Shown: piece by piece, positions 35,713 to 43,596 of the stretch | Position numbering within the stretch: position 1 is the stretch's first letter | Layout of the letters: every line of letters begins with the position of its first letter | NCBI GenBank assembly: GCA_028874175.1 | Contig: JAPPLN010000037.1 | Coordinates: 1-62,377 of the forward strand | Length of the DNA stretch: 62,377 bases | Direction: 5' to 3' | DNA from: Chloroflexota bacterium | GTDB lineage: Bacteria; Chloroflexota; UBA11872 | Notes under the pieces: generated by a model | Databases searched by the model: none | The model's input: only the letters and a program-made list of their open reading frames with translations | What the model was told of the DNA's origin: nothing | Translations under genes and position numbers: made by a program

Positions 35713-36618
35713 TCAGGCCCTGCCTTCGGCCCAGGCCCGGATCAAGTGGTGTGCAATCGCAAAGGAAGCCGGTATCCGAAGCTCGGCGTCCTCACCCGCC
35801 AGCGCTCGCTTCACCGACTCTCGCTCGAACCACTGCACGGACAGCATCTCCACGTCGTCCGGCCGCAGATCCGTCGTCAGCGCATCCGCGTGACACCCGA
35901 TCATCAGCGACGACGGAAACGGCCACGGCTGCGACGAGTGATACCGCACCGCCCCCACCCGGATTCCCGCTTCCTCCAGCACCTCACGTCGCACGGCCTC
36001 CTCGATGGTCTCGCCCTGGTCCATGAACCCCGCCAGCGCCGAGAACATCCGCATCTGCGACAGCCGTCCGTGCGACTGCCCCAGCAGGCACCGATCCCCG
36101 TCCGTCACCACCACGATGATGACCGGATCCGTGCGCGGAAAGTGATCCGCCCCGCAACTCCCGCAGGTCCGCTGCTGACCGCCCCGCAGCGCCTCCGTCG
36201 GCTCGCCGCACACGCTGCAAAAGCCGTGCCGCGCATGCCAGTCCACCTGCGCCCGCGCCTGCGCCGCAATCCCGGCGTCCGCCGCCGCGAGCAGCATTCC
36301 CGCCGTCCGCACGTCCACGTAGCGCCGCTCGCCGCCCTCCGTCAGATATTCATCGCCTTTGGACACGTCTACTGCAAAGTGCGTCACGTGGTCCCGCAAC
36401 CCCAGCAGAAACCGCGGCCCGTCCAGTCCGGCCGCCGCATCGCCGCTCACCCACGCCAGCCGCGCCGGATCCTCCCCTTCCAGCAGCACGTCCAGTGCGC
36501 GCAGGGGCAGGAACCGGCTGCCCGGATCCTGCTCTCGCGCTTCCAGCCACTGCGCGTCGCGCCGCTCGTATTCGGCCCGGTTCAGCGGGTTTCCTGCAAA
36601 CGTGTGTGGACGATTCAC
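35713..36618 (-). CDS. nudC: NAD(+) diphosphatase NudC
   Basis: NudC hydrolyses NADH/NAD to NMN and AMP and can remove NAD caps from RNA. The 301-aa protein has a zinc ribbon (FCSVCGEPTE...CGSCG, about 134-155), the Nudix box GFMDQGETIEEAVRREVLEEAGI, and the NudC hallmark SQPWPFPSSLMIGC after it. N-terminal NUDIX-like domain spans about 1-125. It lies convergent with the FGE-like gene, and its start faces the L-rhamnose mutarotase gene across a 50-bp divergent spacer. Confidence 0.93.
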   Translation of the reverse strand: MNRPHTFAGNPLNRAEYERRDAQWLEAREQDPGSRFLPLRALDVLLEGEDPARLAWVSGDAAAGLDGPRFLLGLRDHVTHFAVDVSKGDEYLTEGGERRYVDVRTAGMLLAAADAGIAAQARAQVDWHARHGFCSVCGEPTEALRGGQQRTCGSCGADHFPRTDPVIIVVVTDGDRCLLGQSHGRLSQMRMFSALAGFMDQGETIEEAVRREVLEEAGIRVGAVRYHSSQPWPFPSSLMIGCHADALTTDLRPDDVEMLSVQWFERESVKRALAGEDAELRIPASFAIAHHLIRAWAEGRA

Positions 36619-36668
36619 GGCGATCCGCGCATCCTTCCAAGCGTCGTATCTGTCTCCCGGAGCGCATC

Positions 36669-36983
36669 ATGCAACGTATCGCCTTCGCTCTGCCCATCAA
36701 GCCCGACCGCGTCGACGACTACCGCCGCACTCACGCCGCCGTCTGGCCGGAGTTGCTGGAAGAAAATGTCAAAGCCGGCATCCGCAACTTCACCATCGTC
36801 CTCTTCATGAACCACGCTATCGGCCTCCTGGAGTGCGAGGACTGGGAAGCCGCCTCCGCCTACCTCGACAAGTCCGACGTCCAGGCCCGCTGGCAGGCCG
36901 AGCACGCCGACATCCTCGACGTCGACACCGCATCCGGCCTCGTCCCGCTCCAGATGCTGGAGGAACTCTTCCACCAGGACTGA
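36669..36983 (+). CDS. rhaM: L-rhamnose mutarotase (RhaM/RhaU family)
   Basis: This 104-residue alpha/beta (dimeric ferredoxin-like) protein interconverts alpha and beta anomers of L-rhamnose. It has IKPDRVDDYRRTHAAVWPELLEE, with the catalytic His in YRRTHAAVWPEL, and the conserved ECEDWEAASAYL region. GGAG about 8 nt upstream supports ATG 36669. No other rhamnose genes are adjacent, so it could act on another sugar (fucose, for example). Confidence 0.85.
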   Translation: MQRIAFALPIKPDRVDDYRRTHAAVWPELLEENVKAGIRNFTIVLFMNHAIGLLECEDWEAASAYLDKSDVQARWQAEHADILDVDTASGLVPLQMLEELFHQD

Positions 36984-37336
36984 CAGCCAGCCGCCGCCTG
37001 CAGGGGGATATCCCCTCTCCCCACGGAGACCTTTGCACAGCTCCCCTGGTCCTCGAATCTGCGGCCGCTTTCAGTCCCTTTCCTGGGGGCGAGCAGCTGT
37101 GTTGGGTGTCAATCTATTCAAGGGGTCGCCGGTCTTCGCCCTCTCCTGGGGGAGAGGCAGATTCCGGCGTCTTCGCCGGAAATCGGTGAGGGGTCTTCCG
37201 GGCAACCAGCCTTGGTTTACGCAGGGGCCTCCGACCGGTCACGACACTTCGCGCCTCCTCACCCTTGAATCCCCACGCCTCCGCCCCCACCATGTAGCTC
37301 GACACGGCCACAGTCGCCACACCGCAAGGACCCCTC
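36984..37336. other. Intergenic region with one repeat element
   Basis: The 353 bp between rhaM and ilvD hold a palindrome GGGGATATCCCC at 37004-37015 and one TIR-bounded repeat element (37025-37232). No gene recognised. The ilvD promoter should lie in the last 100 bp. Confidence 0.6.
37025..37232. repeat. TIR-bounded intergenic element, copy A
   Basis: This 208-bp element starts GGAGACCTTTGCA and ends with the imperfect complement GCAGGGGCCTCC. Inside are CCCTCTCC/GGGAGAGG and a second hairpin TTCCGGCG-TCTT-CGCCGGAA (37162-37181), then GGTGAGGGGTCTTCCGGGCA. It aligns along its length with copy B at 43033-43237. The hairpin stem differs between copies by paired changes. Confidence 0.8.
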
Positions 37337-39013
37337 ATGTCCGATCCACGCAAGCGCAACAGCGCCGCCATGACCGACGGCCCGGCCCGCGCGCCGGCCC
37401 GCTCCCAGCTCAAGTCCATCGGCTTTTCCGATGAAGACCTGGCCCGGCCCATCGTCGGCGTGGCGCACCAGTGGATCGAAACCATGCCCTGCAACTTCAA
37501 CCACCGGCGCATGGCCCAGCGCGTCAAGGAGGGCATCCGCGCCGCCGGCGGGACCCCCATGGAGGTCAACACCATCTCCGTCAGCGACGGCGTCTCCATG
37601 GGCACCGAGGGCATGCGCGCCTCCCTCATCAGCCGCGAGGTCATCACCGACTCCATCGAAGTCGCCGCCATCGGCCACTCCTTTGACGCCCTGGTCGTCA
37701 TCGTCGGCTGCGACAAGACCATCCCCGCCGGCGCCATGGCCCTGGCACGCCTCAATATCCCGGGCTTGGCCCTCTACAGCGGCAGCATCGCGCCCGGCAA
37801 GTTCCGCGGCCAGGACATCACCATCCAGGAAGTCTTCGAAGGCGTCGGCGCCCACGCCGCCGGCAAGCTCAGCGCCGACGAACTGATGGAAATCGAGAAC
37901 GCCGCCTGCCCCGGCGCCGGCGCCTGCGGCGGACAGTTCACCGCCAACACCATGGCCACCGCCCTCGACTTCCTCGGCATCAGCCCGCCCGGCGCCAACG
38001 TCGTGCCCGCCATGGACGGCGGCAAGGCCGACACCGCCTTCGAAGCCGGCCGCCTGGTCATGGACCTGCTCGACCGCGACGTCCGCCCCCGCGACATCAT
38101 CACCCGCGAATCCGTCGAGAACGCCATCTCCGCCGTGGCCGCCACCGGCGGCTCCACCAACGCCGTCCTCCATATCATGGCCATCGCCCACGAGGCCCGC
38201 GTGGACCTGGAACTCGAGGACTTCGACCGCATCGCCGCCCGCGTGCCCATCCTGGCCGACCTCAAGCCCTGGGGGAACTACGTCGCCACCGATGTGTTCC
38301 AGGCCGGCGGTCTCTCCCTCGTCGCCCGCGAACTCCACAAGCTCGGCCTCCTCCACGGCGACGAGCGCTACGTGGACGGCCGCTCCATCGCCGAAGTGGC
38401 CCAGGCCGCCCAGGAAACACCAGGCCAGCAGGTCATCTACCCCGCCGACAACCCCCTCAAGCCCACCGGCGGCATCCTCATCCTGCGCGGCAACCTGGCG
38501 CCCGACGGCTGCGTCATCAAGGTCTCAGGCCAGGAGCGCGACACCTTCACCGGCCCCGCCCGCGTCTTCGACGGCGAGGAAGCCTGCTTCCAGGCCGTCA
38601 TCGACCAGGACATCGAACCCGGCTCCTTCATCGTCATCCGCAACGAAGGCCCCGCCGGCGGCCCCGGCATGCGCGAAATGCTGGCCGTCACCGGCGCCAT
38701 CCAGGGCGCCGGCCTTGGCGACTCGGTCGCCCTGATGACCGACGGCCGCTTCTCCGGCGCCTCCCACGGCTTCATGATCGGCCACGTCGCCCCCGAAGCC
38801 TTCCGCCGCGGCCCCATCGCCGCTGTCCGGGACGGAGACCCAATCACCTTCGACGTAGCCAACCGCACCCTCAACGTGCACCTCACCGACGAGCAAATCG
38901 AGGAACGCCTCGCCGGCTGGCAGCCGCCACCCCCGCGCTACCCCACCGGCGCCATGGCCAAATACGCCGCCCTCGTCTCCTCCGCCAGCCAGGGCGCCGT
39001 CACCACCAACTAA
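37337..39013 (+). CDS. ilvD: Dihydroxy-acid dehydratase
   Basis: IlvD dehydrates 2,3-dihydroxy acids to 2-keto acids, the third common step of branched-chain amino acid synthesis. The 558-residue protein has Fe-S ligand cysteines in TMPCNFNHR, VGCDKTIPAG and GAGACGGQFTANTMA, and the C-terminal GRFSGASHGFMIGHVAPEA, with the Ser that acts as base in the family. It is monocistronic. The reading frame is extremely C-rich at third positions. A hairpin follows at 39039-39059. Confidence 0.95.
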   Translation: MSDPRKRNSAAMTDGPARAPARSQLKSIGFSDEDLARPIVGVAHQWIETMPCNFNHRRMAQRVKEGIRAAGGTPMEVNTISVSDGVSMGTEGMRASLISREVITDSIEVAAIGHSFDALVVIVGCDKTIPAGAMALARLNIPGLALYSGSIAPGKFRGQDITIQEVFEGVGAHAAGKLSADELMEIENAACPGAGACGGQFTANTMATALDFLGISPPGANVVPAMDGGKADTAFEAGRLVMDLLDRDVRPRDIITRESVENAISAVAATGGSTNAVLHIMAIAHEARVDLELEDFDRIAARVPILADLKPWGNYVATDVFQAGGLSLVARELHKLGLLHGDERYVDGRSIAEVAQAAQETPGQQVIYPADNPLKPTGGILILRGNLAPDGCVIKVSGQERDTFTGPARVFDGEEACFQAVIDQDIEPGSFIVIRNEGPAGGPGMREMLAVTGAIQGAGLGDSVALMTDGRFSGASHGFMIGHVAPEAFRRGPIAAVRDGDPITFDVANRTLNVHLTDEQIEERLAGWQPPPPRYPTGAMAKYAALVSSASQGAVTTN

Positions 39014-39038
39014 CCGGCGTGTCCGGCCTCCCGCGTAG

Positions 39039-39059
39039 GGGCAACCCTTGTGGTTGCCC
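39039..39059 (+). terminator. Hairpin terminator after ilvD
   Basis: GGGCAACC (39039-39046), loop CTTGT, GGTTGCCC (39052-39059), then TCTTCGCTTTG, moderately T-rich. 23 nt beyond the ilvD stop. The sequence GTAGGGGCAACCCTTGTGG looks like a dispersed palindromic repeat type, so it may have double identity. Confidence 0.6.
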
Positions 39060-39139
39060 TCTTCGCTTTGAGCCCCGAGCAATACACCACCCGCTAGGCT
39101 CGAAACTGACGCTCTGTCACGCGGGGACTGCTTCGCAGC

Positions 39140-39721
39140 ATGGCTAGGCCTGTATTGATTCTCATTTCCGGAGCGCCGGCTACCGGAAAGACAGTGCTGG
39201 CGCGCCGCCTGGCCGAAGCTCTGCCGGTCCCCGTCATCGAACGTGACGCCATCAAGGAAACCCTCTTCGACACCCTCGGCATCGGCGACCGCGCGTGGTC
39301 CAAGAAGCTCGGCGCGGCTTCATTCGCGCTGTTCTACCTCACCGTCGAGACGATTCTCAGCGCCGGCCGGTCGGTCATCGCCGAGGCGGCGTTTCATCGA
39401 CCCTACTCGGCCCGGTGGCTCTCCCGCGTACGAGAACGGTTCGACCTTGAAGTCCTCGAACTCCACTGTCACGCCGACTCCGCCACGGCGTTGTGCAGGT
39501 ATCTCAATCGAACAGGCACAGCCGACAGGCACGCGGGCCACGACGCCGGGATGAGCATCGAGGCCCAGGCCCGCGAATGGCGCCAGCAGTACCCTGTCTA
39601 CGGTCCGCTCACCGACGGCGCTGAACTCTTTCGAATCGACACAACCGACTTTGCTGCGATGGAGCATCAAGCAATCGTCGCGCGTGTTCGCGCCGCCCTA
39701 AACCTGAGCGCCGGGTGCTAA
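39140..39721 (+). CDS. P-loop kinase-like ATPase
   Basis: This 193-aa protein has Walker A ISGAPATGKTVLARRLA (Gly-rich loop at about 11-17) and a short lid. It resembles the gluconate/shikimate-kinase-like and Zeta-toxin-like AAA_33 group that phosphorylates small molecules or antibiotics. Further features are VIERDAIKETLFD (substrate-side Asp) and a Lys/Arg-bearing lid near RYLNRTGTADRHAGHD. The substrate is not deducible. It lies alone downstream of ilvD and upstream of a GNAT gene. Confidence 0.8.
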   Translation: MARPVLILISGAPATGKTVLARRLAEALPVPVIERDAIKETLFDTLGIGDRAWSKKLGAASFALFYLTVETILSAGRSVIAEAAFHRPYSARWLSRVRERFDLEVLELHCHADSATALCRYLNRTGTADRHAGHDAGMSIEAQAREWRQQYPVYGPLTDGAELFRIDTTDFAAMEHQAIVARVRAALNLSAGC

Positions 39722-39754
39722 GCGTCTCGAGGTCCTCAAAGGTTGGCTAGTGAC

Positions 39755-40258
39755 ATGGCCGACTTCACGATCCAGCCCTGCCGGCCGGGCGATTCCCACT
39801 ATCAGGCGACCCACGACTTGGCTGCAGCGTTGCGTCAGACTTCGTGGCTCACGGCGGACCATGCGTGGCATCTGGAGTCGCATCTTCTGATTGCGGTCGT
39901 ATCTAACCGTCCGGTGGGGTTTTTGCGCGTCGTTGTTCAGCAGATCGGGCCCGAATGCGACCGTCCCAGCATTACCAAATATGGCGAGCCTCTGCGCGAG
40001 GCCAAGGTGCTGGCCTTTGGTGTCGCCGAAGATCAACGACGCCGCGGTGTCGGAACCGCGCTGCAAAAGGAAATGATTCGGCTGGCCACGACCCTCGGCT
40101 GCTATCAGGTGCGGTCGCGGAGCGGCGGTAAAAATGTGGCCAACCACGCGCTCAAGCTCTCGCTCGGCTTTGGGGTACATCCCACAACAGCAGAGGATGC
40201 TGGGGTCTTCTTCGTACTGCCCCTGGCGAAAGATCCCGACGCAAACGCCAGCAGCTAG
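39755..40258 (+). CDS. GNAT family N-acetyltransferase
   Basis: This 167-residue protein has an acetyl-CoA-binding motif A in AFGVAEDQRRRGVGTALQKEMIRLA (R/Q-x-x-G-x-G as RRRGVG) preceded by a beta strand, and a late motif B in HALKLSLGFGVH. Substrate unknown. ATG 39755 is preferred; a TTG at 39743 is in frame. Confidence 0.8.
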   Translation: MADFTIQPCRPGDSHYQATHDLAAALRQTSWLTADHAWHLESHLLIAVVSNRPVGFLRVVVQQIGPECDRPSITKYGEPLREAKVLAFGVAEDQRRRGVGTALQKEMIRLATTLGCYQVRSRSGGKNVANHALKLSLGFGVHPTTAEDAGVFFVLPLAKDPDANASS

Positions 40259-40361
40259 CTATACCCGCGTGTCTCAGATGCTGCGAGGATCCAAACTCTC
40301 GCCGGATCCAAAGCACTCCAGCCCCGGCTGAAACTCGATCCCCAGCAAAAGCCGCTTGCGG

Positions 40362-41012
40362 CTACATCAGGGGGTGCATCGTTAGGGCCAGGGACGTCTC
40401 AATGTCCCAGACCGCCTGCGAAACCTCCCGGCCAATCAGGTCCAGCTTGCGCACCTGCTCGATCCGGCCGGTCACGTGCTCCAGCTCCCGCCGCGACAGC
40501 AGCTCGCGGAAGATTCCGCACGCCTCTGCCAGGCACACGATCACGATGTCCCGTGGGTCCGGAATCTCATCGCTGAACAGCACTTCCATGATCCGCAGCT
40601 TCACTTCCCGGTCGGCCTTGCCGTCCACCGCCGGGTAACGCCGCGCTTGGAACACCCACAAAAGCTTCTCGTCGCGCACGTGCAGGATGCCGTGGTCCAC
40701 CAGCCGCTCCAGGACCCGCTCGCGGATCGGGCCCGCGCGCTGGGCGATATCTTGAATCCAGAAGCGCGTGTCCCGTTCCCCGTCCGCCTGCGCAATCCTC
40801 TCCAGCGTCGGGTCCAGCAGGTCGTCGCCTACCGGCGTCGGGTCGATCACCGTCAGCCAGTTCGGGTCCGTGTCGATCCGGTTCTCCAGCGCCAGGTCCA
40901 TCAGCACCGCGCCAGCCAGCGCGCACTGCACCGACCACTCCGGCACCCGGACGAAATCGCCGCCCTCGTCGTCCAGCAACAGAAGCATGATCTCTTCAGG
41001 AAATCTCAGCAC
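40362..41012 (-). CDS. GOLPH3/VPS74 (GPP34) family protein
   Basis: The 216-residue product begins VLRFPEEIMLLLLDDEGGDFVRVPEWSVQCALAGAVLMDLALENRID, the typical GPP34 opening. Later it has WIQDIAQRAGPIRERVLERLVDHGIL and RRYPAVDGKADREVKLRIMEVLFSDEIPDPRDIVIVCLAEACG. Eukaryotic GOLPH3 binds PI4P on Golgi membranes; bacterial members are common in actinobacteria and of unknown role. GTG 41012 was chosen because AAGGAG lies about 8 nt upstream; the frame extends to 41147. Confidence 0.88.
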   Translation of the reverse strand: MLRFPEEIMLLLLDDEGGDFVRVPEWSVQCALAGAVLMDLALENRIDTDPNWLTVIDPTPVGDDLLDPTLERIAQADGERDTRFWIQDIAQRAGPIRERVLERLVDHGILHVRDEKLLWVFQARRYPAVDGKADREVKLRIMEVLFSDEIPDPRDIVIVCLAEACGIFRELLSRRELEHVTGRIEQVRKLDLIGREVSQAVWDIETSLALTMHPLM

Positions 41013-41182
41013 CGCCCACGCTCCTTTTCGTTTCCCATCTGATCTCCCGTCAGGATACCCGCGCCCGACTGCGACCGTATTCAATTGCTTCGAGAACTCT
41101 GCGCGCTGGGCAGCCGAACCAGCCACGTACAATCGGATACGCGGCAATTGGGCCGTTCTCCTGGGCGTGGAATCGGGCTGCC

Positions 41183-41512
41183 ATGACGGCTGACGACGCT
41201 GACCGCTCGCTGGTTGTAACCCTCCGATACTGGCGAGAAGACGACTTGTGGGTCGGCAAATGCGACGAACTTGGCGTGTCGACGTTCGATCCCTCGCTCG
41301 ACACGCTGGTTACCGAACTTCAGGAGATGGCCGAAGACCATATCCACCTGCTCCTGGAGACGGGAAGCCTGGATGACTTCCTGGAGCGCTTCGAGATTAG
41401 TCTGGAACCTGATGGCGTGCCATCGCGAACCCCCGAACTGTCAGTCAATTCAACATCAGACCTTGTTCAGCTTCACAAGCTTCGGATTGGCCAGCTAACG
41501 CCCAGCGCCTAG
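41183..41512 (+). CDS. hicB: HicB-like antitoxin
   Basis: This 109-residue protein has the partial-RNase-H HicB fold: LVVTLRYWREDDLWVGKCDELGVSTFDPSLDTLVTELQEMAEDHIHLLLE. No clear C-terminal DNA-binding domain is seen, though the tail could hold one. It precedes the hicA gene by 9 nt, the order used by many pairs. HicB binds and blocks HicA. Confidence 0.8.
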   Translation: MTADDADRSLVVTLRYWREDDLWVGKCDELGVSTFDPSLDTLVTELQEMAEDHIHLLLETGSLDDFLERFEISLEPDGVPSRTPELSVNSTSDLVQLHKLRIGQLTPSA

Positions 41513-41521
41513 GCCGTCGCG

Positions 41522-41773
41522 TTGAAGATCACCGCCAGGGAGCTAGTGCGTCTCTTGCTGCGCGACGGGTGGACCGACGAAGGACCATCCCGCCACGGAG
41601 TGAAGCTCTCCAAGCTGGATGGAGACCGACGGCGCGTAACCCAGATCCCGACCAAGAAGTTCCGCTCGAGATCGGCCATCCTCCCTCAAGGCACGCTCGG
41701 AGCAATCCTCAGCGATCGGCAGACGGGACTCGGCAAGAAGGGCCTGCAGCGACTGCTCGACCGGTTCGGCTGA
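41522..41773 (+). CDS. hicA: HicA-like mRNA interferase toxin
   Basis: The 83-aa product has the dsRBD-like HicA fold: TARELVRLLLRDGWTDEGPSRHGVKLSKL. The conserved His (SRHGVKLSK) is the expected catalytic residue, and the C terminus has the typical LPQGTLGAILSD. TTG start at 41522. It is probably the mRNA-cleaving toxin of this hicBA pair. Confidence 0.8.
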   Translation: MKITARELVRLLLRDGWTDEGPSRHGVKLSKLDGDRRRVTQIPTKKFRSRSAILPQGTLGAILSDRQTGLGKKGLQRLLDRFG

Positions 41774-41823
41774 GCGCCCCCTGACTCTCGCCTTCCACTA
41801 GCCGTCCGAACCAAGCCTCACCT

Positions 41824-42552
41824 TCACGCCCGCTCGTAGACCGATACGTGCCCCTCGCTCTTCGACGTAAACGCCGACCGGTCCCAATCACCCCATCGCT
41901 CCCGTAGCCGCAACCCCGCCAGCCGCGCCATCAGGTCGAGCTCCGAAGGCCACGCATACCGCAGCCGGGCCGGAAACACGCGGATGCCTTCTTCACTGAG
42001 CAGGACATGCCGGAAATCCACCAGTTGCTTCATCGGGTCGTGCGTCGACACATCCAGCCGCACCGTTTCCAGGTCCGGCAGCCGCGCCCGCACCTCCTGC
42101 CCCCGATCGAACCTCGTGACATCCGGAACAAACGCATCCACCAGGAATACCCCCGACTCGTCCAGGTGCGACGCCACGTTCTCGAAGCACCGAACCTGTT
42201 CCTCCTGCTCCGTCAGCATGAAAAAAGTGTTGTTGATGACGTAGACCAGCGAGAACGTCCCTTCTACCTCTACGCCCGCAAAGTCCCCGACGGTGACCGG
42301 CACCGACGCACCGCCCTCCTTGGCCCGTAGCTGCTCCACCATCGCCTCGGAGGCGTCGATCCCATGCACGTCCACCCCACGCGCCGCCAGTGGCAGCGCA
42401 AAGCTCCCGGTCCCAACTCCCAGCTCCAGTGTCCGACCGCCCGCGGTCAGTTCCTCAAGCACGTCCATTCGCAGGCCGACATCCACCGAGCCATAGAAGC
42501 TGTCGTACACGCCAGCCATCCGGTCCCCATACGTCGCAGCTGTGTAGTCCAC
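41824..42552 (-). CDS. Class I SAM-dependent methyltransferase
   Basis: This 242-residue Rossmann-fold methyltransferase has motif I ELGVGTGSFALPLA (about 43-56), acidic residue in HGIDASEAMVEQL, motif IV-like YVINNTFFMLTEQEEQVRCFENVASHLDESGVFLVD. Substrate is unknown. GTG 42552 start. A minus-strand intrinsic terminator lies only 42 nt upstream (42594-42617), which could be an attenuator or just the end of an upstream transcript. Confidence 0.85.
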   Translation of the reverse strand: MDYTAATYGDRMAGVYDSFYGSVDVGLRMDVLEELTAGGRTLELGVGTGSFALPLAARGVDVHGIDASEAMVEQLRAKEGGASVPVTVGDFAGVEVEGTFSLVYVINNTFFMLTEQEEQVRCFENVASHLDESGVFLVDAFVPDVTRFDRGQEVRARLPDLETVRLDVSTHDPMKQLVDFRHVLLSEEGIRVFPARLRYAWPSELDLMARLAGLRLRERWGDWDRSAFTSKSEGHVSVYERA

Positions 42553-42593
42553 CAGGATTCATCTCCATTTCTCGCAGCCAGGGCCAACGAAAA

Positions 42594-42617
42594 AGGCCTC
42601 CCGCTCCGGGGAGGCCT
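42594..42617 (-). terminator. Intrinsic terminator/attenuator candidate upstream of the methyltransferase
   Basis: On the minus strand AGGCCTCCC pairs with GGGAGGCCT (42594-42602 and 42609-42617) around 6 nt, followed directly by a T-rich tract (complement of AACGAAAAA). It points towards the methyltransferase start at 42552. No gene ends within 900 bp upstream on this strand, so it terminates a leader RNA or stray transcription. Confidence 0.65.
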
Positions 42618-42838
42618 CTGCTGACTTCGACCGTTCGTGCTAGGTCGCTAGCTTCTCCCCTCCGCGCCACGCCGCGGCGCGCCCGCCGGCGCCGGGCTTG
42701 TAGTCATGGTCGGGAAAAAACTGGCCACCGCTGTCGCCCCAATCAACTCGCCTACACGGTCATCCTACAGCCAAACCTCGGTTCCCAACCGACGCTCACC
42801 GCCTTCAGGCTCCCGCCGCTTTCCTACCCTCACCCGGT

Positions 42839-43025
42839 GGAAACCTTTGCGAAACCTCGCCTCGACCTCGAAAGCGGGGCAGCTCTTTCTCCCTCTCCCT
42901 CTGGAGACCTTTGCAAAATCCCTCTATGTCCTCGAAGGTGCGGCCCCTCTAAATCCCTCTCCTGGGGGAGAGGGCGAGGGTGAGGGGTCTTCCGAGCACC
43001 CACCCTCGGGTTACGCAAAGGTCTC
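42839..43025. repeat. TIR-bounded intergenic element, copies D (left arm only) and C
   Basis: A degenerate left arm GGAAACCTTTGC at 42839-42850 is followed by full copy C (42903-43025, 123 bp). C starts GGAGACCTTTGCA and ends GCAAAGGTCTC at 43015-43025. Copy C has the CCCTCTCC-TGGG-GGAGAGGG hairpin (42955-42974) but lacks the second hairpin of A and B. Confidence 0.75.
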
Positions 43026-43032
43026 TCTCCTG

Positions 43033-43237
43033 GGAGACCTTTGCATAACGCCCCGCGTCCGCCAAGGCGCGACCGCCCCTACTCCCGCCCCGGGGATAGC
43101 AACTGTGATCGGTCTCAATCCAATTCAGGGGACGCCGTTCTTCACCCTCTCCGAGGGGAGAGGCAGAATCGGCCGTCTTCGGCCGAATTCGGTGAGGGGT
43201 CTTCCGGGCACCCAACCCTGGGTTACGCAAGGGTCTC
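43033..43237. repeat. TIR-bounded intergenic element, copy B
   Basis: This 205-bp copy starts GGAGACCTTTGCATAACGCC and ends in GCAAGGGTCTC, the complement of the left end with one change. Its second hairpin is TCGGCCG-TCTT-CGGCCGA (43169-43186), which differs from copy A by compensatory base pairs. About one copy length (205 against 208 bp) is conserved. Confidence 0.8.
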
Positions 43238-43380
43238 TCTTCCTGGGGGAGAGGGTTGGGGTGAGGGGTCTTCCGGGCACCCACCCCCAGGGTTACGCAA
43301 AGGTCTCTCCTGGGGGAGAGGGTTGAAGCCTGCCCCGGACGCAATCCGCGGGTGAGAGGTCTTCCGAGCAACCAGGGTTC
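43238..43380. repeat. TIR-bounded element, right-arm fragments E and F
   Basis: Fragment E contains CTGGGGGAGAGGG, GGTGAGGGGTCTTCCGGGCA and ends GCAAAGGTCTC at 43297-43307. Fragment F (43308 to about 43380) repeats the same order in decayed form, ending AACCAGGGTTCAAAG. They are chained head to tail with copy B. Confidence 0.65.
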
Positions 43381-43412
43381 AAAGTGACCCACTGCCGGAG
43401 CTTTCCCCGACA

Positions 43413-43468
43413 CGGACCCACGCCCTGAGGGCGCAGCCCTCACGGGCCGCTCAGCGCGCCGGCGCCGC
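43413..43468 (+). repeat. 56-bp direct repeat, left copy
   Basis: Matches 45632-45687 without gaps at about 46 of 56 positions; the core CACGGGCCGCTCAGCGCGC (43441-43459) is identical. The two copies bracket the tape-measure-like gene and the small membrane gene. Confidence 0.7.
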
Positions 43469-43596
43469 CTCGGCGTGGCCGCAACGTCATCGGCTACCGT
43501 GCCGGGCCCTTCCATCGGGCGCCGCATTCAGCAACGTCGGGTCGCGAGACTTCGCCTACGGGAACGGCCGCAGCGAGGTCCTGCGTAGCCGGGCGA

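Larger units (their letters stand above)
42553..43596. other. 1-kb region of repeat elements
   Basis: No protein gene was recognised. It contains the terminator above, then nested copies of the TIR-bounded repeat from 42839 to about 43380, then one copy of a direct repeat (43413-43468). The peptides read from it (for example KTPHPNPLPQE) are typical of repeats translated by chance. Confidence 0.7.

Noticed and set aside
42618-42720. T-box or SAM riboswitch before the methyltransferase terminator
   Set aside because: No T-box UGGNACC core or recognised riboswitch consensus could be found by eye, although a terminator is present.
42830-43527. Frames reading KTPHPNPLPQE-like peptides, and a CRISPR-like look of repeated GAGACCTTTGC
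   Set aside because: The repeats are irregular in spacing and orientation and pair as inverted ends; no constant spacer length and no cas genes. The peptides are repeat translations.
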